From: Ilumatobacter fluminis
GTDB lineage: Bacteria > Actinomycetota > Acidimicrobiia > Acidimicrobiales > Ilumatobacteraceae
NCBI RefSeq assembly: GCF_004364865.1
Contig: NZ_SOAU01000001.1
Coordinates: 682,001-746,000 of the forward strand
DNA length: 64,000 nucleotides
Direction of reading: 5' to 3'
The stretch's first letter is position 1; the number at the start of each line of letters is the position of its first letter. Below are positions 55,966 through 63,477 of the stretch, piece after piece. The notes beneath the pieces are model-generated. The model ran no database searches and was not told the DNA's origin. It saw only the letters and a program-made list of their open reading frames with translations. The translations under genes and the position numbers were made by a program.

Positions 55966-56873
55966 GCCGGGGCTCCCAGGAACTCCATGATGCGGGCGGC
56001 CGTCGCCTGCGGCTGTTCGATGTGGGCGAAGTGCCCGACGCCCTTGATCTCCTCGACGTGACCGCCGTCGGGAAGGTACGGGGTGACGTCGTCGATCGTC
56101 GTGTCCCACCCCATCGGCTCCGAGTGCTCGACCAGCAATCCGTAGAACGGCACGCCGAGCGAGGCCATCTTCGGCAGCGCCCACTCGGGTCGCCAGGGGC
56201 CGAACCCTCCGAAGCGGATCGACGGGTCGAGCTTCCAACGCCACCCGTCGTTCGACTCGAACGCCCCGACCGACACGAGGTAGCGGAGCCAGTCGGGTCG
56301 CAGGCGCGGGTTCATGCGCCGCCGCCGCTCGGCCAACTCGTCGACGGTGCCCGGCTTGCGCTCGGCGGTCGCCGTCGTCGCACGATGGTCGAGCCACGTC
56401 GTGATCTCACCGGTCAGCATCTTGGTCCGCTCGTGCTCGGCGACGTCGGGAACCGGTCGGCGAGACGGCATGCCGTCGATGTTGACGATCTTGCGGAAGC
56501 GGAACGGGGCGGCGTCGGCCAGGTTGAGGCAGAGTGCCCCGCCTTTGGAGTGCCCGATCGCCGGCACGGCGCGTCGGCCGGCCGCGTGGTCGAACACGGC
56601 GGAGGCGTCGCGCAGGTCGGCCTCCCACGAGTAGAGGTGGGTGTGGGCGCTGTCGCCGTGACCGCGATGGTCCCAGCTGACGACGCGCCAGCCGGCGTCG
56701 GCGAAGATTGGCGCGAAGACGTCGAAGGTGCGGGCGAAGTCGAAGCCGCCGTGCGCCATCATCAGCGGCGGAGCGTCGGCGTCACCCCATTCGTGGATGG
56801 CGATACCCACGCCTTTCGCGTCGATGGTGTACTCGCGATCGGGTGTCCGTGCACCAGGGAACTCGGGGGTCAC
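55962..56873 (-). CDS. Alpha/beta hydrolase (active-site intact)
   Basis: 303 residues starting with GTG. H-G-G-F-D-F, W-D-H-R-G-H-G-D-S and the nucleophile elbow G-H-S-K-G-G are intact, and G-V-G-H-F-A-H supplies the C-terminal histidine. An esterase, lipase or epoxide-hydrolase-like activity is likely but unspecified. TACGCT lies 7 nt before the GTG. It overlaps the next gene, whose product is a catalytically altered homologue. Confidence 0.82.
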   Translation of the reverse strand: MTPEFPGARTPDREYTIDAKGVGIAIHEWGDADAPPLMMAHGGFDFARTFDVFAPIFADAGWRVVSWDHRGHGDSAHTHLYSWEADLRDASAVFDHAAGRRAVPAIGHSKGGALCLNLADAAPFRFRKIVNIDGMPSRRPVPDVAEHERTKMLTGEITTWLDHRATTATAERKPGTVDELAERRRRMNPRLRPDWLRYLVSVGAFESNDGWRWKLDPSIRFGGFGPWRPEWALPKMASLGVPFYGLLVEHSEPMGWDTTIDDVTPYLPDGGHVEEIKGVGHFAHIEQPQATAARIMEFLGAPA

Positions 56874-56943
56874 GTGGTGGAGCGTAGGTGGACGGCGTAC
56901 GATCTTTCGGACCCGACCCGCCTCGTGCGGAGTGACATCTGCC
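56874..56943. promoter_or_regulatory. Divergent promoter region, hydrolase / LysM lipoprotein
   Basis: Minus-strand TACGCT (56881-56886) is 7 nt from GTG 56873. Plus-strand TACGAT (56898-56903) gives a leader of about 33 nt with GGAG before the ATG at 56944. Confidence 0.4.
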
Positions 56944-57297
56944 ATGCGCCGCCTCGTCATCGTTCCCAGCCTCGTCGTCTCAGCCGCTCTCGTCGCCGCC
57001 TCGTGTGGCAGCGAGGCGTCGAGCGCGATCGAGACACTGCCGCCGATCCGCACCACGACGTCGACGTCGACCACCACGACGACGATCGACCCGCGCGGCA
57101 TCATCTACATCGTGCAGCCCGGCGACAACGTGAACGAGATCGCCAAGAGCTACCAGGTCACGGCGGCGATGATCATCGAACTGAACCGTCTGGGCGCCGA
57201 CGGTGAGATCCAGCCGGGCCAGGAACTCGAGATCCCCAACATCCGGGTCGACACCACGCGCCCCACCCTGCCACCGGACTCCACCGACGCCCCCTGA
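56944..57297 (+). CDS. LysM-domain lipoprotein
   Basis: 117 residues. The signal peptide ends V-A-A-S-C (lipobox Cys near 21), followed by a Thr-rich stalk (about 37-48) and one LysM domain (I-Y-I-V-Q-P-G-D-N to I-P-N-I). It should be a lipid-anchored peptidoglycan- or chitin-oligosaccharide-binding protein with no catalytic domain. The C-terminus is Pro/Thr-rich. A GGATACG inverted repeat follows. Confidence 0.88.
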   Translation: MRRLVIVPSLVVSAALVAASCGSEASSAIETLPPIRTTTSTSTTTTTIDPRGIIYIVQPGDNVNEIAKSYQVTAAMIIELNRLGADGEIQPGQELEIPNIRVDTTRPTLPPDSTDAP

Positions 57298-57313
57298 CCG
57301 AGGGCCGGTCGTT

Positions 57314-57384
57314 GGGGTCGGATACGTTTCGTCGACCACGAGCCCGACAGACGGCGGGACGTGCGACGAAACGTATCCGACCCC
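57314..57384. repeat. 21-bp perfect inverted repeat, 29-nt loop (GGATACG family, copy 2)
   Basis: Arms 57314-57334 and 57364-57384 are exact reverse complements with the same stem as 15146 and 59498. It lies after the LysM gene. Confidence 0.92.
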
Positions 57385-57431
57385 GTTCGCCTCGAGTGAC
57401 GAAGTGCCCTGTGCGGGCGGCGGAGCGTTCG

Positions 57432-57437
57432 TAGACT
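57432..57437 (+). promoter_or_regulatory. -10-like hexamer before the hydroxylase-like gene
   Basis: TAGACT is 7 nt before ATG 57445. Confidence 0.4.
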
Positions 57438-57444
57438 GGTGCGC

Positions 57445-58146
57445 ATGAGTTTCTGGCCGACGCCCGAACACTGGAGCGTGAAGATCCCGCTCCAGACCGA
57501 CCACTACCGCATGCCGGTGCTCGACGAGACCGGCGTCGTCGAACTGGGCCCGATGCCCGTCGAGGTGCCCGCGTCCGAGTGGGAGTCACTCGAGTACATG
57601 GACTGGAAGTCGGGTGGCGACACCAACTTCGCGCCGATCGCCTCGGCCGACGGCGAGCTCGACTGCCGCGGCTTCTGGGACAAGGGCAAGACCGACAAGG
57701 ACGCGCTCTGGACGTCGAACGCCGAGATCGCCCCGACGCTTCGCGAGTACGTCGACGCCGTGGGCGCCAACTTCGGTCGGGTCCGCATCATCAAGCTCGA
57801 GCCCCAAGATCGTGAGACCGCGATCCGCTCCATCCACCGCGACGACAACAACCGGTTCAACCCCGACGGTGAGGGCTGGGTCGTGCGGTCGTGGGTCGAG
57901 CTGACCGACAACCCCGACAGTTACATGTTGTTGATGGACAACGACGAGAACGGTCTGCCCGACCCGGCGACCGAACGTCGCGTGCCGCTGAACAAGGGCG
58001 CCCGCTTCGTCGTCGACACCCAGCGGCTGTGGCACGTCGTCGTCCACAACGGCGACGCCCCGCGCTACGCGCTGATCACCAGCTTCGAATCGGGCCCAGC
58101 CCTCGAGACCTGGATCGACGCCCAGCGCGCCACCGCCGACGTCTGA
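57445..58146 (+). CDS. Aspartyl/asparaginyl beta-hydroxylase-like oxygenase
   Basis: 233 residues. The jelly-roll region has H-R-D-D-N-N-R near residue 131, W-V-V-R-S-W-V-E-L, a P-L-N-K-G strand and W-H-V-V-V-H-N-G-D, an H-x-D...H pattern of 2-oxoglutarate/Fe(II) oxygenases of the Asp/Asn beta-hydroxylase group. It has no signal peptide, so it would act in the cytoplasm. Substrate unknown; a non-catalytic cupin is an alternative. ATG 57445 is chosen for its TAGACT spacing. Confidence 0.65.
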   Translation: MSFWPTPEHWSVKIPLQTDHYRMPVLDETGVVELGPMPVEVPASEWESLEYMDWKSGGDTNFAPIASADGELDCRGFWDKGKTDKDALWTSNAEIAPTLREYVDAVGANFGRVRIIKLEPQDRETAIRSIHRDDNNRFNPDGEGWVVRSWVELTDNPDSYMLLMDNDENGLPDPATERRVPLNKGARFVVDTQRLWHVVVHNGDAPRYALITSFESGPALETWIDAQRATADV

Positions 58147-58156
58147 CGCTTCGCTC

Positions 58157-59455
58157 TTACTGGACCTCGTCGAGGGTCCAGGCGACGGCGGCGGCTGCGG
58201 CCGACATGACGGCGAACACCACGAACAGCCACGACAGGCCGATCGTGCTCGACAGCACACCGAACGCGCTCGTCGCCAGGATCACGATGCCGACCACGGT
58301 GTTCGAGACGGCGGTGTAGATCGCCCGCTCGTCCTCGCTCGCCATGTCGACGAGGTGCGTCGAGCGGCCGAGTCGGACGCCCTGGTAGGCCAGCACGACG
58401 AGGAACAGCAGCCCCGACGCGAGCCAGGCACTCTCGAGCCAGCCCGCCGCGGAGCCGGTCGTGGCGGTGACGAACAGCAGCGTCGACGCAGCAGCGGCGC
58501 CTACCAGCACCAGCCGTGACGACCGATCGGACAGCCGTCCCCACAGTCGCCCGCCGACGATCGTGGCGATCGACGAGGCGATCACGAACGGTCCGAGGAC
58601 ACCGAGGCCGCTGCTGTCGCCCTCCCGCGCCAGCGCCAACACGTACGGCGGGGCGACCGCGGTGACCGTAAGGAGGGACCGGGTGGCGACGAACCGCCCG
58701 AGCTGGGCGTCCTCCCACAGCAGCGTCAGGTTGCCGAGCGCGACCCCGATGCCGTTGCGACCGCCTTCGGTCGCTCCCTCGTCCTCACGCACGAACGAGA
58801 AGAGCAGCCCGGCGAAGATCCAGCAGGCGCCGGCCACGACCAGCACCGTCGCGATCGCGGTCGTGGTGAGCGGGATGATCTCGGCCCACAGCAGCACGCC
58901 GAAGGCGAGCACGGCGGCGGCCGACAGTGACGTGGCGGTGCCGGTCACGGTGCCGCGCCGAGACTTCGACACGGTCTTGCCCAGCACGTCCTTGTAGCTC
59001 ACCGACGCAGCGCTCCGAGCGACGCCGAACAGGACGACCAGGCCGACGATCGACCACCCGGCGGCGGCACCGTCGAGCGTGAACGCCACCAGTGCGATCG
59101 CGAGGACGACCAGACCCTGGGCGAGCGAGGCGCCGGCCCAGACCCACTTGCGTCGAGGCAGCTCGCGGATCGAGCCGGCGATGAAGAGCTGGGGGAGGAG
59201 CGCCATGGCCTCGCGAACCGGGACGATCGCACCGATCGCGGCCGCCGGCGCCGACAGCGCGCCGAGGAGCCAGGCCAGCACGAGCTTGGGGTCGAGCAGG
59301 CCGTCGCCGGTCTTGGTGGCGCTGAGGCTGGCGAGATGGACGCCGAGGTTGCGAGGTTGCTCGTGGCAGGCGGCTTCCGGGATGTCCTTGCAGACCCGGT
59401 CGGCCCCCTCACCGAAGACGAGTTCGGTCGCCCGATCGAACGAGAGTGTGGTCAT
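58157..59455 (-). CDS. MFS transporter
   Basis: 432 residues with about twelve hydrophobic segments after a ~55-residue hydrophilic N-terminus containing two cysteines (V-C-K-D, A-C-H-E). The middle has the charged cytoplasmic loop between the two six-helix halves (S-F-V-R-E-D-E). The classical MFS motif A is weak. Efflux or uptake substrate unknown. It is convergent with the hydroxylase-like gene, 10 bp apart. A GGATACG repeat lies upstream. Confidence 0.78.
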   Translation of the reverse strand: MTTLSFDRATELVFGEGADRVCKDIPEAACHEQPRNLGVHLASLSATKTGDGLLDPKLVLAWLLGALSAPAAAIGAIVPVREAMALLPQLFIAGSIRELPRRKWVWAGASLAQGLVVLAIALVAFTLDGAAAGWSIVGLVVLFGVARSAASVSYKDVLGKTVSKSRRGTVTGTATSLSAAAVLAFGVLLWAEIIPLTTTAIATVLVVAGACWIFAGLLFSFVREDEGATEGGRNGIGVALGNLTLLWEDAQLGRFVATRSLLTVTAVAPPYVLALAREGDSSGLGVLGPFVIASSIATIVGGRLWGRLSDRSSRLVLVGAAAASTLLFVTATTGSAAGWLESAWLASGLLFLVVLAYQGVRLGRSTHLVDMASEDERAIYTAVSNTVVGIVILATSAFGVLSSTIGLSWLFVVFAVMSAAAAAVAWTLDEVQ

Positions 59456-59497
59456 GACCCCGAATGACTACCCCGTCACCCGAACCCCGAAACGACG

Positions 59498-59571
59498 ATG
59501 GGGTCGGATACGTTTCGTCGTCGCAGAGCCGGCGACGACGACGGTCTGCGACGAAACGTATCCGACCCCAT
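59498..59571. repeat. 23-bp perfect inverted repeat, 28-nt loop (GGATACG family, copy 3)
   Basis: Arms 59498-59520 and 59549-59571 are exact reverse complements with the same stem as copies 1 and 2. It lies downstream of the mutase gene and upstream of the MFS gene. Confidence 0.92.
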
Positions 59572-59586
59572 TGGTCCTGCGAACGG

Positions 59587-61539
59587 TCAGGTGCGGTGTC
59601 GCACCGTCAGATCGACGATGTCGGACATGATCGTGGCGAGTTCGAAGTCCTTCGGGGTGTAGACCGCGGCGATGCCGGCGTCGACCAGGGGCTGACGGTC
59701 GGCCTCCGGGATGATGCCGCCGGCGACCACCGCCGACTCGACGCCTTCGGCGCGGAGCTTGCCGACCAGGTCGGGGAGGAGCTCCATGTGCGAGCCCGAC
59801 AGGATCGACACCCCGATCACGTCCGGATCCTCGTCGCGTGCCGACGCCACGATCTGATCGATCGTGAGTCGGATGCCGGAGTAGATGACCTCCATGCCGG
59901 CGTCACGTGCGGCGACGGCGATCTGTTCGGCGCCGTTCGAGTGGCCGTCGAGGCCCGGCTTGGCGACGAGGAGGCGTGGCGGCCCGCCGTCGAGGTCGCG
60001 CACACGTCCCGCCACTTCGGCGAGCTTGCCGGTGACCCGACCCAGCGCGCCGCCGACGCCGGTCGGTGCCCGGTACTCCCCGAACGCCTCCCGCATGACC
60101 GATCCCCACTCACCGGTGGTTCCGCCGGCCTTCGCCAGGGCGATCGTCGCCGGCATGATGTTCTCGTCGGAGTGGGCGACACGAGCGAGCTCGGCGAGTG
60201 CAGCGTCGACCGCCGACTGGTCGCGGTCGGAGCGCCACGCCGTCACGTCGGCGATCATCTCCTCGCCGACCGCCGGGTCGACGGTGAGGATGGCCTCGCT
60301 GCCACCGAGCGGCCCGTCGGCGGTCTCGGTGTAGGCGTTCACGCCGACCACGGTCTGGTCACCGCTCTCGATCCGACGCGTGCGGTCGGCCATCGAGGCG
60401 ACGAGACGAGACTTGAGCGTGTCGACCGCCTCGAACGCGCCGCCGAGCGAGAGCACGTCGTCGAGTTCGGCCTGGGCGGCGTCGCGGAGTTCGGTCGTCT
60501 TGGCTTCCATGACGTGGGAGCCGTCGAAGATGTCGCCGTGCTCGAGCAGGTCGGTCTCGAACGCCAGCACCTGCTGCATGCGCAGCGACCACTGCTGATC
60601 CCACGGTGTCGGCAGGCCGAGGGCCTCGTTCCAGGCCGGGAGCTGGATCGAACGGGCGCGAGCCCGCTTCGACAGCGACACGCCGAGCATCTCGAGCACG
60701 ATGCGCTGGACGTTGTTCTCGGGCTGGGCTTCGGTGAGGCCGAGCGAGTTGACCTGTACGCCGTACCGGAACCGGCGCGCCTTCGGGTCGGTGACGCCGT
60801 AGCGCTCCGCGCCGATCCGGTCCCACATCTCGGTCATCGCCCGCAGCTTGCAGATCTCCTCCACGAAGCGGATGCCGGCGTTGACGAAGAACGAGATCGA
60901 TCCGAACACCTGGCCGAAGTCGTCGTCGGACACCTGGCCGCTCTCGCGGACCGCGTCGAGCACGTCGATCGCCGTGGCCATCGAGTAGGCGATCTCCTGC
61001 ACCGGCGTCGCACCCGCCTCCTGCAGGTGGTACGAGCACACGTTCATCGGGTTCCACTTGGGTGCGTGCTGTGAGCACCAGGCGATCATGTCGACGATCA
61101 GGCGACGAGACGGGACCGGCGGGAAGATGTACGTGCCGCGCGACAGGTACTCCTTGACGATGTCGTTCTGGGTGGTGCCACGCAGATCGACCGACGCGAC
61201 GCCCTGCTCTTCGGCGTTGGCCACGTAGAGCGCCAGCAGCCACGACGCCGACGCGTTGATCGTCATCGACGTGTTCATCTCGCCCGGCGGGATGCCGTCG
61301 AGCAGGGTGCGCATGTGGCCGAGATGGGCGACCGGCACGCCGACCTTGCCCACCTCGCCGCGCGCCATCTCCGAGTCGGGGTCGTACCCGGTCTGGGTCG
61401 GCAGATCGAACGCGATCGACAGACCGGTCTGTCCCTTGGCCAGGTTGGTGCGGTACAGCGCGTTGGAAGCTGCGGCCGTGGAATGACCGGAGTACGTCCG
61501 CATCATCCAGGGACGGTCTCGGGTGGGTTGCTCGCTCAT
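59587..61539 (-). CDS. meaA: MeaA/ethylmalonyl-CoA-type B12-dependent mutase
   Basis: 650 residues. An N-terminal TIM-barrel acyl-CoA mutase domain (R-P-W-M-M-R-T-Y-S-G, F-D-L-P-T-Q-T-G-Y-D, G-T-T-Q-N-D) is joined to a C-terminal B12-binding domain with the axial-His motif D-G-H-S-N-G near residue 546. The R-P-W-M-M-R and Y-L-S-R-G-T-Y-I-F features match MeaA/ethylmalonyl-CoA mutase more than methylmalonyl-CoA mutase, suggesting acetyl-CoA assimilation via ethylmalonyl-CoA. GAGGAG lies 7 nt before ATG 61539, deciding the start. Methylmalonyl-CoA or isobutyryl-CoA mutase are alternatives. Confidence 0.87.
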   Translation of the reverse strand: MSEQPTRDRPWMMRTYSGHSTAAASNALYRTNLAKGQTGLSIAFDLPTQTGYDPDSEMARGEVGKVGVPVAHLGHMRTLLDGIPPGEMNTSMTINASASWLLALYVANAEEQGVASVDLRGTTQNDIVKEYLSRGTYIFPPVPSRRLIVDMIAWCSQHAPKWNPMNVCSYHLQEAGATPVQEIAYSMATAIDVLDAVRESGQVSDDDFGQVFGSISFFVNAGIRFVEEICKLRAMTEMWDRIGAERYGVTDPKARRFRYGVQVNSLGLTEAQPENNVQRIVLEMLGVSLSKRARARSIQLPAWNEALGLPTPWDQQWSLRMQQVLAFETDLLEHGDIFDGSHVMEAKTTELRDAAQAELDDVLSLGGAFEAVDTLKSRLVASMADRTRRIESGDQTVVGVNAYTETADGPLGGSEAILTVDPAVGEEMIADVTAWRSDRDQSAVDAALAELARVAHSDENIMPATIALAKAGGTTGEWGSVMREAFGEYRAPTGVGGALGRVTGKLAEVAGRVRDLDGGPPRLLVAKPGLDGHSNGAEQIAVAARDAGMEVIYSGIRLTIDQIVASARDEDPDVIGVSILSGSHMELLPDLVGKLRAEGVESAVVAGGIIPEADRQPLVDAGIAAVYTPKDFELATIMSDIVDLTVRHRT

Positions 61540-61693
61540 CGCTGAACTCCTCGTCAGGACGGAATCGTCAGGTTTCACTCAAGTGGGGTGCCGGGGTCGC
61601 CGATACCAAGCATGTCCGACCGAACAGCCGGTACACGAACCTCGTGGTTGGAACAGCTCCTCCGGCACCTGGGACAAACGGTCGGCCCGATTT

Positions 61694-61725
61694 CGACGCT
61701 GGTGGGTGGCGGCCCACCAGCGTCG
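61694..61725 (-). terminator. 13-bp perfect hairpin after aat, in a 294-bp gap
   Basis: CGACGCTGGTGGG and CCCACCAGCGTCG (61694-61706, 61713-61725) pair around a 6-nt loop, 109 bp after the aat stop on the minus strand. The gap 61540-61833 otherwise holds no gene and no recognisable riboswitch, although a B12-dependent enzyme starts at its edge. Confidence 0.6.
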
Positions 61726-61833
61726 GATCAATTCTGATGGTCGGGACTGGGCTCCGCTGCGCTTCGCCCGCTCCCTCCGTGCAGCCGTCCTCGCTGGCGC
61801 TCGCGGTCGGCTGCGATGCGCGGCACCGCTCGC

Positions 61834-62511
61834 TCACACGGCGTTGGCGAGATGGCGTAGGTACTCGGTTCTCGGCATGTCGACGGCGCCGAGGCTGATC
61901 AGGTGTGGGGTCGTCCATTGGACGTCGAACAAGGTCGCCTGGGTCTCGTTCAGCCAGTCGACGGTGTGCACGAGGGCGACCTTCGACGCATCGGTCGCCG
62001 TGTGGAACATCGACTCGCCCGCGAACAGGCGGCCGATCCGCACCCCGTACAGGCCCCCGACCAGTTCGCCGGCGTCGTCGTAGATCTCGATCGAGTGTGC
62101 CCACCCGAGTTCGTGGAGCCGGGTATAGGCGTCGACGAACGCCTTGTTGATCCAGCTGCCCGGCCGCTTCGGATCGCCGCACGCCTGCATCACGTCGGTG
62201 AACCGGGTGTCCATCGCCACCGCGAACCGTCGGACACTCTTGCGGAGCGACCGCGAGACGTGCAGCCCGTCGAGCGGGATCACGCCGCGCGGGTCGGGTG
62301 AGAACCAGGCGATGCGGCGTCGATCGAACGGCATCGGGAACAGCCCCTGCCGATACGCGGACAGCAAGGTGCCCGGTTCGAGGTCGGCGCCGATCGCCAC
62401 GATGTCGCTGTCGTCGATCGGGCCGCTCGTGGGCATCGACCAGCGCGACGGCGGCGGTTCGACGGGCGAGACGAGCGGCGCGCCGGTCCAGGGGCTCGTC
62501 CGCTCGCTCAC
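61834..62511 (-). CDS. aat: Leucyl/phenylalanyl-tRNA-protein transferase
   Basis: 225 residues starting with GTG. The family core is present: G-A-D-L-E-P-G-T-L-L-S-A-Y-R-Q-G-L-F-P, W-F-S-P-D-P-R-G-V, G-G-L-Y-G-V and F-A-G-E-S-M-F. Aat transfers Leu or Phe to proteins with N-terminal Arg or Lys, marking them for ClpS/ClpAP degradation. It is 31 bp downstream of the dehydrogenase gene; a GAGGAT 6 nt before the GTG may give it an own start. No ClpS in the window. Confidence 0.93.
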   Translation of the reverse strand: MSERTSPWTGAPLVSPVEPPPSRWSMPTSGPIDDSDIVAIGADLEPGTLLSAYRQGLFPMPFDRRRIAWFSPDPRGVIPLDGLHVSRSLRKSVRRFAVAMDTRFTDVMQACGDPKRPGSWINKAFVDAYTRLHELGWAHSIEIYDDAGELVGGLYGVRIGRLFAGESMFHTATDASKVALVHTVDWLNETQATLFDVQWTTPHLISLGAVDMPRTEYLRHLANAV

Positions 62512-62542
62512 GCCACCATCCTCGCACGGCGGTCGCCGCTCG

Positions 62543-63397
62543 TCAGGAGTAGTCGTAGAAGCCGCTGCCGGACTTGCGTCCGAGCTGGCCGGCAGCGACC
62601 ATCCGGCGCAGCAGCGGGACGGCGGCGTAGTTCGGGTCGCGGAACTCCTCGTACAGGGCATCGAGGATGGCGAGCGAGGTGTCGAGCCCGACGAGGTCGA
62701 GCAGGGCGAACGGGCCCATCGGGAAGCCACAGCCGCCCTTCATCGCAGCGTCGATGTCGTCGCGCGATGCCGTGCCGAACTCCATCATCCGGATGGCGTT
62801 GTTGAGGTACGGGAACAGCAAGGCGTTCACGATGAAGCCGGCTCGGTCTTGGACCTGCACCGGGTCCTTGCCGCAGGTCGAGGCGAATGCGGTCGCCGTT
62901 GCGATGGTGTCGTCGCTCGCCGTGACGGGCTTGATGATCTCGACCAGCGACATGACCGGTGCCGGGTTGAAGAAGTGGATGCCGCACACCTTGTCGGGGC
63001 GCTGGGTGGCCATGGCGAGTTCGACGACCGGCAGGGTGGAGGTGTTCGTCGCGAGGATGCCCGACGGCTTGACGATCTGCTCGAGTTCGGCGAACAGGGT
63101 CTTCTTGGTCTCGAGGTCTTCGACGATGCTCTCGATGACGAGGTCGCAGTCGGCCAGCTGGCCCAGGTGATCGGTGACCCGAACCCGGCTCATGATCTCG
63201 TCGCGCTCGTCGGCGGTCATACGCTCCTTGGCGATCTGCTTGTCGAAGCCCTTGACCAGCTTGTCGCGGACTGCTTCGGCGCCCTCGAGGGTGCGGGATC
63301 GGACGACCACGTGGTGTCCGGCCCGGGCGGCGACCTCGGCCAGCCCGGCCCCCATGATTCCCGATCCGACCACGCCCACTTCGAAGATGTCTGCCAT
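62543..63397 (-). CDS. hbd: 3-hydroxybutyryl/3-hydroxyacyl-CoA dehydrogenase
   Basis: 284 residues, the size of stand-alone 3-hydroxybutyryl-CoA dehydrogenases. The NAD motif is G-V-V-G-S-G-I-M-G-A-G-L; then A-T-N-T-S, the catalytic H-F-F-N-P-A-P-V-M, and D-R-A-G-F-I-V-N. It interconverts acetoacetyl- and 3-hydroxybutyryl-CoA, in line with the ethylmalonyl-CoA-type mutase nearby. A perfect 16-bp palindrome adjoins its -10, implying repression. Confidence 0.93.
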   Translation of the reverse strand: MADIFEVGVVGSGIMGAGLAEVAARAGHHVVVRSRTLEGAEAVRDKLVKGFDKQIAKERMTADERDEIMSRVRVTDHLGQLADCDLVIESIVEDLETKKTLFAELEQIVKPSGILATNTSTLPVVELAMATQRPDKVCGIHFFNPAPVMSLVEIIKPVTASDDTIATATAFASTCGKDPVQVQDRAGFIVNALLFPYLNNAIRMMEFGTASRDDIDAAMKGGCGFPMGPFALLDLVGLDTSLAILDALYEEFRDPNYAAVPLLRRMVAAGQLGRKSGSGFYDYS

Positions 63398-63403
63398 GAG
63401 CAC

Positions 63404-63425
63404 ACCGTAGTTACCCGCGGGTAAC
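63404..63425 (-). promoter_or_regulatory. hbd leaderless promoter abutted by 16-bp perfect palindrome
   Basis: Minus-strand TACGGT (63404-63409) is 6 nt before the ATG. Directly adjoining it, GTTACCCGCGGGTAAC (63410-63425) is a perfect dyad of TetR-operator type occupying the spacer and -35 region. Confidence 0.65.
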
Positions 63426-63465
63426 CCGTGCCAAGTCGGAACGCGTGCCCGACCCGTCGACGCTC

Positions 63466-63471
63466 TACCAT
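63466..63471 (+). promoter_or_regulatory. -10-like hexamer before the S51-like gene
   Basis: TACCAT is 6 nt before ATG 63478. Confidence 0.4.
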
Positions 63472-63477
63472 GCGGCC

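Noticed and set aside
57314-59571. Insertion sequence bounded by inverted repeats
   Set aside because: Each repeat is itself a complete palindrome and the genes between are an oxygenase-like and an MFS gene; no transposase or target duplication is visible.
61540-61833. Cobalamin riboswitch before the B12-dependent mutase
   Set aside because: Upstream of the start I see a good ribosome site and a perfect hairpin belonging to the neighbouring gene, but no B12-box-like sequence or complex leader.
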